A stretch of 54,323 nt of DNA. Source: W0P28-013 sp963659365 (GTDB lineage: Bacteria; Bacteroidota; Bacteroidia; Bacteroidales; Paludibacteraceae). The stretch is from positions 1 to 54,323 of the forward strand of contig CAVKTI010000008.1 in the NCBI GenBank assembly GCA_963659365.1, read 5' to 3'. Shown piece after piece: positions 50,622 through 54,323 of this stretch (positions within the stretch are counted from its first letter, which is position 1; the number at the start of each line of letters is the position of its first letter). A model generated the notes under the pieces. It saw nothing but the letters and a program-made list of their open reading frames with translations. It was not told the DNA's origin and did not search any database. The translations under genes and the position numbers were made by a program.

Positions 50622-52211
50622 TCAAACTTTCGCACTTTCACACTTTTTATTCATCTCCGAAAGTGTTTCTAGGTCGATTTCGTCGTTCTGTTGGTCGATA
50701 AATTTGAATTCGAGCAGACCGAGTTCGAACAGCGACACCACTTTCAGGTGGCAGTGGTACTTCCATCGCCAGCGGCACGCCATCGACCAAAGTCCTTTTT
50801 TGAGGTATGCGCCGATGTACGGATGCACGCACAGCGTTATTTTTTTGAAATGAAAATCGTTGACAATGCTGGCGAGTTGGTCTTCGATCTCGTCCAGCAA
50901 AAGTATGGTGGGGCGCACTTTGCCTGTGCCGCCGCAGGTGGGACAAACCTCGTCGGTGCGAATATATGTGGCGGGGCGCACGCGCTGGCGTGTGATTTGC
51001 ATCAGGCAGAACTTACTGAGTGGCAGAATGTTGTGCCGCGCGCGGTCGTTGGCCATCAGTTTGGTCATGTGTTCGTACAACTTTTGCCGATTTTCGCTCT
51101 CGGTCAAGTCGATAAAGTCGATGACGATGATGCCGCCCATGTCGCGCAGGCGCAGTTGCCGCGCTATCTCGTCGGCCGAAGCCATATTCACCTCCAGCGC
51201 GTTCTCTTCTTGCGACTGTGCGGCGCGTGTGCGTGTGCCGCTGTTCACATCGATTACATGCATGGCCTCCGTCTGGTCGAAGATGAGGTAGGCACCGCGC
51301 TTCACCGAAACGGTGCGGCCAAAAAGCGATTTCACCTGCCGCGCAATGCCGAAACTTTCGAAAATCGGCAGCGCATCGCGGTGCAGTTTCACAATGTCGC
51401 TCTTGTCGGGCGCAATGGTTTTGATGTAGTCGGCCAGTTCACGGCAAACGGCCTTGTTATCGACATAGATGTGTTCGAAATCGTCGTCGAATAGGTCGCG
51501 CACGATGGCGGCGGCACGGCTCAACTCCTCCGACAGCAGCGTAACGCCGTTCGATTTGCGCAGATTGTCGATGGCAGTTGCCCAGCGTTTGGTGATGGCC
51601 GACAATTCGGCATCGAGTTCGGCCACGCGCTTGTCTTCGGCCACGGTGCGCATTATCAAACCGCAGTTGGCGGGTTTTATGCTCTGCATCAGTTGGCGCA
51701 GACGCATACGCTCGGCGTGCGATTTTATTTTTTGCGATACCGATATTTTGTCGCCAAAAGGCAAAAAAACCATGTTGCGGCTGGCAAACGATATTTCGGC
51801 CGTCAGGCGCGGTCCTTTGGTTGAGATTGGTTCCTTGACAATTTGCACCAATATATAGTCGCCCGCCGCCAACACATCTTTGATATTGCCTTCGCGGTCG
51901 AGTTCGGGCAGTTTTTCTATCCTGTCGGGCAGATGTTTGCGGTTGCTCAACACCTGTTTCACATAGGAGTTCATCGTCGGGAACTGGTCGCCGAGGTCGT
52001 GGTAGTGAACAAACGCCTCTTTGGGCGAACCAATATCGACAAACGCAGCGTTCAGCCCCTGCATCACGCGTTTCACACGCCCGAGGTAGATGTTGCCCAC
52101 AGCAAACGACGGCTTCAGCGTGTCTTTGTGAATCTCGACAAGGTTTTTATCTTCGAGCAGCGCAATGGTAATGACATCGCCGTTCGCACTGATTACTAAT
52201 TCTTTTTCCAC
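50622..52211 (-). CDS. rng: Ribonuclease E/G family endoribonuclease
   Basis: 529 residues, the RNase G length. An S1-like RNA-binding domain (about 38-125) includes GNIYLGRVKRVMQGLNAAFV and KEAFVHYHDL. The catalytic region has VIDVNSGTRTRAAQSQEENA and GGIIVIDFIDLTESENRQKL, with the metal-binding Asp residues in the DVNSG and DFIDL segments. The Zn-link is CPTCGGTGKV. The last ten residues (NKKCESAKV end) are encoded by gtgtgaaagtgcgaaag spacer words, so the original stop has been lost or replaced. It processes rRNA and mRNA 5' ends. Confidence 0.93.
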   Translation of the reverse strand: MEKELVISANGDVITIALLEDKNLVEIHKDTLKPSFAVGNIYLGRVKRVMQGLNAAFVDIGSPKEAFVHYHDLGDQFPTMNSYVKQVLSNRKHLPDRIEKLPELDREGNIKDVLAAGDYILVQIVKEPISTKGPRLTAEISFASRNMVFLPFGDKISVSQKIKSHAERMRLRQLMQSIKPANCGLIMRTVAEDKRVAELDAELSAITKRWATAIDNLRKSNGVTLLSEELSRAAAIVRDLFDDDFEHIYVDNKAVCRELADYIKTIAPDKSDIVKLHRDALPIFESFGIARQVKSLFGRTVSVKRGAYLIFDQTEAMHVIDVNSGTRTRAAQSQEENALEVNMASADEIARQLRLRDMGGIIVIDFIDLTESENRQKLYEHMTKLMANDRARHNILPLSKFCLMQITRQRVRPATYIRTDEVCPTCGGTGKVRPTILLLDEIEDQLASIVNDFHFKKITLCVHPYIGAYLKKGLWSMACRWRWKYHCHLKVVSLFELGLLEFKFIDQQNDEIDLETLSEMNKKCESAKV

Positions 52212-52361
52212 ACTATATCTATATATCTATTTTGGATGCGCGAAAACGCTCGCTTGCGCTCCGCACACAGTATAAACAGAAAAAACAAACTTAAAGACGC
52301 TAACCGAATACCGAACTCTAAATTTGTTTTCCTCTCTTTTTCTAAGGCAGACCGCAAAGGT

Positions 52362-52451
52362 CTATTTCTTCTTGTGTCTGTCCTTTCTTAAGCGTTTTTT
52401 GCGCTTGTGAGTGGACATTTTGTGCCTTTTGTGTTTCTTACCGTTTGGCAT
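52362..52451 (-). CDS. AURKAIP1/COX24-domain ribosome-associated mini-protein (29 aa)
   Basis: A 29-codon gene: MPNGKKHKRHKMSTHKRKKR followed by LRKDRHKKK and TAG. The extremely basic composition and the K-M-x-x-H-K-R-K-K-R-L-R-K core match the AURKAIP1/COX24 domain, known from mitochondrial ribosomal protein mS38 and from short Bacteroidetes proteins. It probably binds rRNA. It lies between rng and the HU gene on the same strand (38 bases after the HU stop, about 150 before rng). It is short enough to be missed by most gene callers. Confidence 0.88.
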   Translation of the reverse strand: MPNGKKHKRHKMSTHKRKKRLRKDRHKKK

Positions 52452-52489
52452 AATCGTTAGAATTTAAAATGTAGAACAACTTAAATTCG

Positions 52490-52804
52490 TTATTTTAGTT
52501 TTTCAACGAATTCTTTCGAAGGTTTGAACGCAGGAATGCTGTGTTCTGGAACGATAATCGTGGTGTTTTTCGAAATGTTGCGTGCCGTCTTTTGGGCGCG
52601 TGTTTTCACAACGAAACTGCCGAAACCTCTCAAATAAACATTGTGTTCTTTGGCCAACTCTTCTTTGCCTTGAGCAGCAAGACGCTTGCCCTCGCACAAC
52701 GAGTCTTTCACAATTTCTACAAACGCTTCTACCGTACGCTGCACCTCTTCTCTGCCGATGCCCGTGCTTTTGGCGATTTCGTTGATGATGTCTGCTTTAG
52801 TCAT
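52490..52804 (-). CDS. HU family DNA-binding protein with an insertion
   Basis: 104 residues. Standard HU features: MTKADIINEIAKSTGI, NVYLRGFGSFVVKTRAQKTA and NISKNTTIIVPEHSIPAFKP with the DNA-intercalating Pro. Compared with the usual EGKNVYLRG, this protein has 14 extra residues, RLAAQGKEELAKEH (positions 41-54), between the second helix and the first strand. The insert is helix-prone and charged. HU compacts DNA and assists replication and recombination. It has its own promoter (52868-52876) and may be co-transcribed with the 29-residue protein. Confidence 0.93.
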   Translation of the reverse strand: MTKADIINEIAKSTGIGREEVQRTVEAFVEIVKDSLCEGKRLAAQGKEELAKEHNVYLRGFGSFVVKTRAQKTARNISKNTTIIVPEHSIPAFKPSKEFVEKLK

Positions 52805-52867
52805 GTTCGTAATTTTTATAGGTTATTTTTTTTGATAAAATGCAACCCGAGTTCGCTTTTTCGGACT

Positions 52868-52876
52868 GCAAAGGTA
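52868..52876 (-). promoter_or_regulatory. Bacteroidetes promoter for the HU gene
   Basis: Minus strand TACCTTTGC with TTGT 18 bases further upstream, the best-matching -33/-7 pair in the window. It lies 64 bases before the HU ATG, giving a leader of about 55 nt. Confidence 0.7.
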
Positions 52877-52966
52877 CGAATTATTTTTTGAAATACAACC
52901 ATTTAGCAAATTATTTTTTCGAAATGCGATATTTTTTGCGAAAAAATGCGGAACTTTGCCAGCGAT

Positions 52967-54037
52967 ATGGACGATTTTCACGCCTTTCAAAAAATTTTAG
53001 CCCAGTGGTTTGCTCTCAATCGGCGCGATTTGCCGTGGCGACACACGCGCGATCCTTATTTGATTTGGATTTCGGAGATAATTCTGCAACAGACACAGGT
53101 GGCGCAGGGGCTCGACTACTACCGCCGTTTTGTGGTGCGCTTTCCCGATGTGCGTTCGCTGGCTGCCGCCCCTATCGACGAGGTGCTGAAACTCTGGCAA
53201 GGGCTTGGCTACTACAGCCGCGCACGCCACCTGCACGCCTCGGCAAAAATCATTGTGGAGCGGTTTGGCGGCGTTTTTCCCACGGCACACACCGATGTGC
53301 TTGCGCTCAAAGGCGTGGGACAATACACGGCGGCGGCCATCTGTTCGTTCGCTTTTGAGCTGCCTTTTGCCACGGTCGATGGCAATGTTTTTCGTGTTTT
53401 GGCGCGCTATTTTGGCTGCGATCTGCCCATCGACACGACGGCTGGGCAAAAACATTTTGCCGAACTGGCGCAACTGTTGCTCGATACCGAAAATCCGGGG
53501 CGACACAATCAAGCATTGATGGAGTTTGGTGCGCTACAATGTACGCCCACTGCGCCGCATTGTGTGGCGTGTCCGCTGGCTGCCAGTTGCGATGCGCTAG
53601 CCACAAATCGAGTCGGTAGTTTGCCGCAGAAACAGGGCAAAACACAGGTGCGCGACCGCCATTTCAACTACATTTTTGCCGAATTCGACGGAAAAATCTA
53701 CCTGCACCGCCGCACCGCCGACGACATTTGGCAGGGGCTCTACGAACTGCCGCTCGTCGAAACGCCCGAAATGTGTTCAATAGAATCGCTACTTGCTTCC
53801 GATTTTCTCACGAAAGCGATTGGTAATCAGCAATTTGTGCTTGAGCAGCAGACGCCAATCCGCAAACACCTGTTGAGCCACCAGCGCATTTTTGCGCGCT
53901 GCATGGTGCTTCGTCTGTCGCAGCCCGCCAGTTTCGACAACTGCATTGCAGCGCCCCTCGACCGCTTGTCCGATTTCCCCATCTCGCGCCTCATGGAACG
54001 CCTCCTTACCGATGTTTTAGCGCATTGGCCGATTTAG
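52967..54037 (+). CDS. mutY: A/G-specific adenine glycosylase
   Basis: 356 residues from ATG 52967 (MDDFHAFQKILAQWFALNRR). It removes adenine mispaired with 8-oxoguanine. Present are DLPWRHTRDPYLIWISEIIL, QQTQV, the helix-hairpin-helix LKGVGQYTAAAICSFAF with VDGNVFRVLAR (catalytic Asp region), the 4Fe-4S cysteines CTPTAPHCVACPLAASC and a C-terminal NUDIX-like domain (KIYLHRRTADDIWQGLYELP). An in-frame ATG at 52946 is less likely, since it lies before the promoter-like AACTTTGCC at 52952-52960. If that element is real, the mRNA would be nearly leaderless. Confidence 0.94.
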   Translation: MDDFHAFQKILAQWFALNRRDLPWRHTRDPYLIWISEIILQQTQVAQGLDYYRRFVVRFPDVRSLAAAPIDEVLKLWQGLGYYSRARHLHASAKIIVERFGGVFPTAHTDVLALKGVGQYTAAAICSFAFELPFATVDGNVFRVLARYFGCDLPIDTTAGQKHFAELAQLLLDTENPGRHNQALMEFGALQCTPTAPHCVACPLAASCDALATNRVGSLPQKQGKTQVRDRHFNYIFAEFDGKIYLHRRTADDIWQGLYELPLVETPEMCSIESLLASDFLTKAIGNQQFVLEQQTPIRKHLLSHQRIFARCMVLRLSQPASFDNCIAAPLDRLSDFPISRLMERLLTDVLAHWPI

Positions 54038-54045
54038 TTTTTCTG

Positions 54046-54140
54046 GTTTCCCAAAATTGCTGTCGCAATTTTTGTTTTTCGTGTTTTTGCTACGCAAGAT
54101 TTCAGAATTTCCAATTGTAGGGACGCACCGAGTGCGTCCG
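54046..54140. repeat. Families A and B after mutY
   Basis: Family A copy GTTTCCCAAAATTGC-TGTC-GCAATTTTTGTTT (54046-54078), 8 bases after the mutY stop, then family B GTAGGGACGCACCGAGTGCG then TCC (54118-54140). It is followed by an atgaataataaacaatgaac word. Confidence 0.85.
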
Positions 54141-54212
54141 AGAAAAATGAATAATAAACAATGAACAATGAATAATAATTGCGGCGTTTCGGAACGCGAA
54201 CGGCATTGGGCG

Positions 54213-54322
54213 GCGAGTGTCAAAAATCAGGTTTTGTGTTTCGAGAGAGCGTCATCACTGTTTGAGCGAAGCGAGTTTGATGACGCCGAAACCAAAACCG
54301 CCAATTTTTGGCAACGCTCGCG
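54213..54322. repeat. Long interrupted palindrome at the window edge
   Basis: Matching arms in order: GCGAG / CTCGC outside, CAAAAAT / ATTTTTG, GGTTTTG (54230-54236) / CAAAACC (54293-54299), GTTTCG (54238-54243) / CGAAAC (54287-54292), GCGTCATCA (54249-54257) / TGATGACGC (54278-54286). The loop is 20 nt. The overall stem is about 35 paired bases over 110 bp. It is not a copy of families A-E. Confidence 0.75.
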
Positions 54323-54323
54323 C

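Noticed and set aside
1..54323. tRNA, rRNA, SRP RNA, RNase P RNA or tmRNA genes
   Set aside because: I scanned spacers for T-loop (GGTTCGANTCC) patterns and known RNA cores and saw none; matches to GGTTCGA all lie in coding frames. A covariance-model scan would be decisive.

Overview
The window is a chromosomal segment from a member of the Bacteroidota, most likely Bacteroidales. The evidence is the set of Bacteroidota-typical genes (gldB-like lipoprotein, HECLGH-type M49 peptidase lipoprotein, BspA-like leucine-rich-repeat protein, DUF1573 protein, a 29-codon AURKAIP1/COX24-domain peptide), the repeated TAnnTTTG-type promoter element, the lack of Shine-Dalgarno sequences, and HU and FolA proteins of Bacteroidetes type. 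I cannot name the genus. There are about 47 protein genes, no rRNA, no recognisable tRNA and no CRISPR array. Coding DNA is moderately GC-rich, while spacers are very AT-rich and made of repeats.

Layout. 1-6.7 kb: a TetR regulator followed by a one-strand export operon (lipoprotein, TolC-like, HlyD-like, two ABC-2 permeases, cupin). 6.8-13.2 kb: a glycosyltransferase, then leftward ygiQ-type radical SAM gene, ispD, a decayed winged-helix gene, a small secreted protein and rarA. 13.3-15.3 kb: an AT-rich HaeIII-type restriction-modification pair (GGCC specificity). 15.3-24.7 kb: LRR surface protein, M49 peptidase, DUF1016 nuclease-like gene, riboflavin synthase with an outer-membrane protein, an Hsp15-like S4 protein and prfA. 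24.7-26.7 kb: an AT-rich accessory patch with a candidate non-coding RNA (promoter plus strong terminator) and three small genes, two of them TerB-like. 26.9-34.2 kb: leftward glyA, dapF, DUF1573, a GT2/lipid A acyltransferase/small acidic protein operon, and dnaX. 34.3-40.6 kb: rightward divIC-like, pseudouridine synthase, dxs, trkA-trkH. 40.6-41.1 kb: a gene-free, conserved-looking element. 41.1-52.8 kb: leftward rseP, dxr, M23 peptidase, folA, zinc protease, fur with gldB, folD, ffh, rng, the 29-residue peptide and HU. 53-54 kb: mutY.

Functionally most genes are housekeeping: isoprenoid precursors (ispD, dxs, dxr), one-carbon metabolism (glyA, folA, folD), translation and ribosome quality (prfA, hslR-like, rluD-like, ffh, rng), DNA maintenance (rarA, dnaX, mutY, HU) and envelope building. 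Accessory content is the efflux operon, the restriction-modification island, DUF1016 and the TerB-like patch.

The most unusual property is the spacer DNA. Nearly every intergenic region is assembled from a small vocabulary of recurring words: at least five families of short palindromes plus tandem A/T-rich words. They abut, and often supply, stop codons, and some families keep one orientation relative to the upstream gene. Other points worth checking are a perfect 9-1-9 Fur-like operator before gldB-fur, a 14-residue insertion in HU, a candidate ncRNA at 25.2-25.46 kb, the element at 40.6-41.0 kb, and a ~110-bp interrupted palindrome at the right edge.
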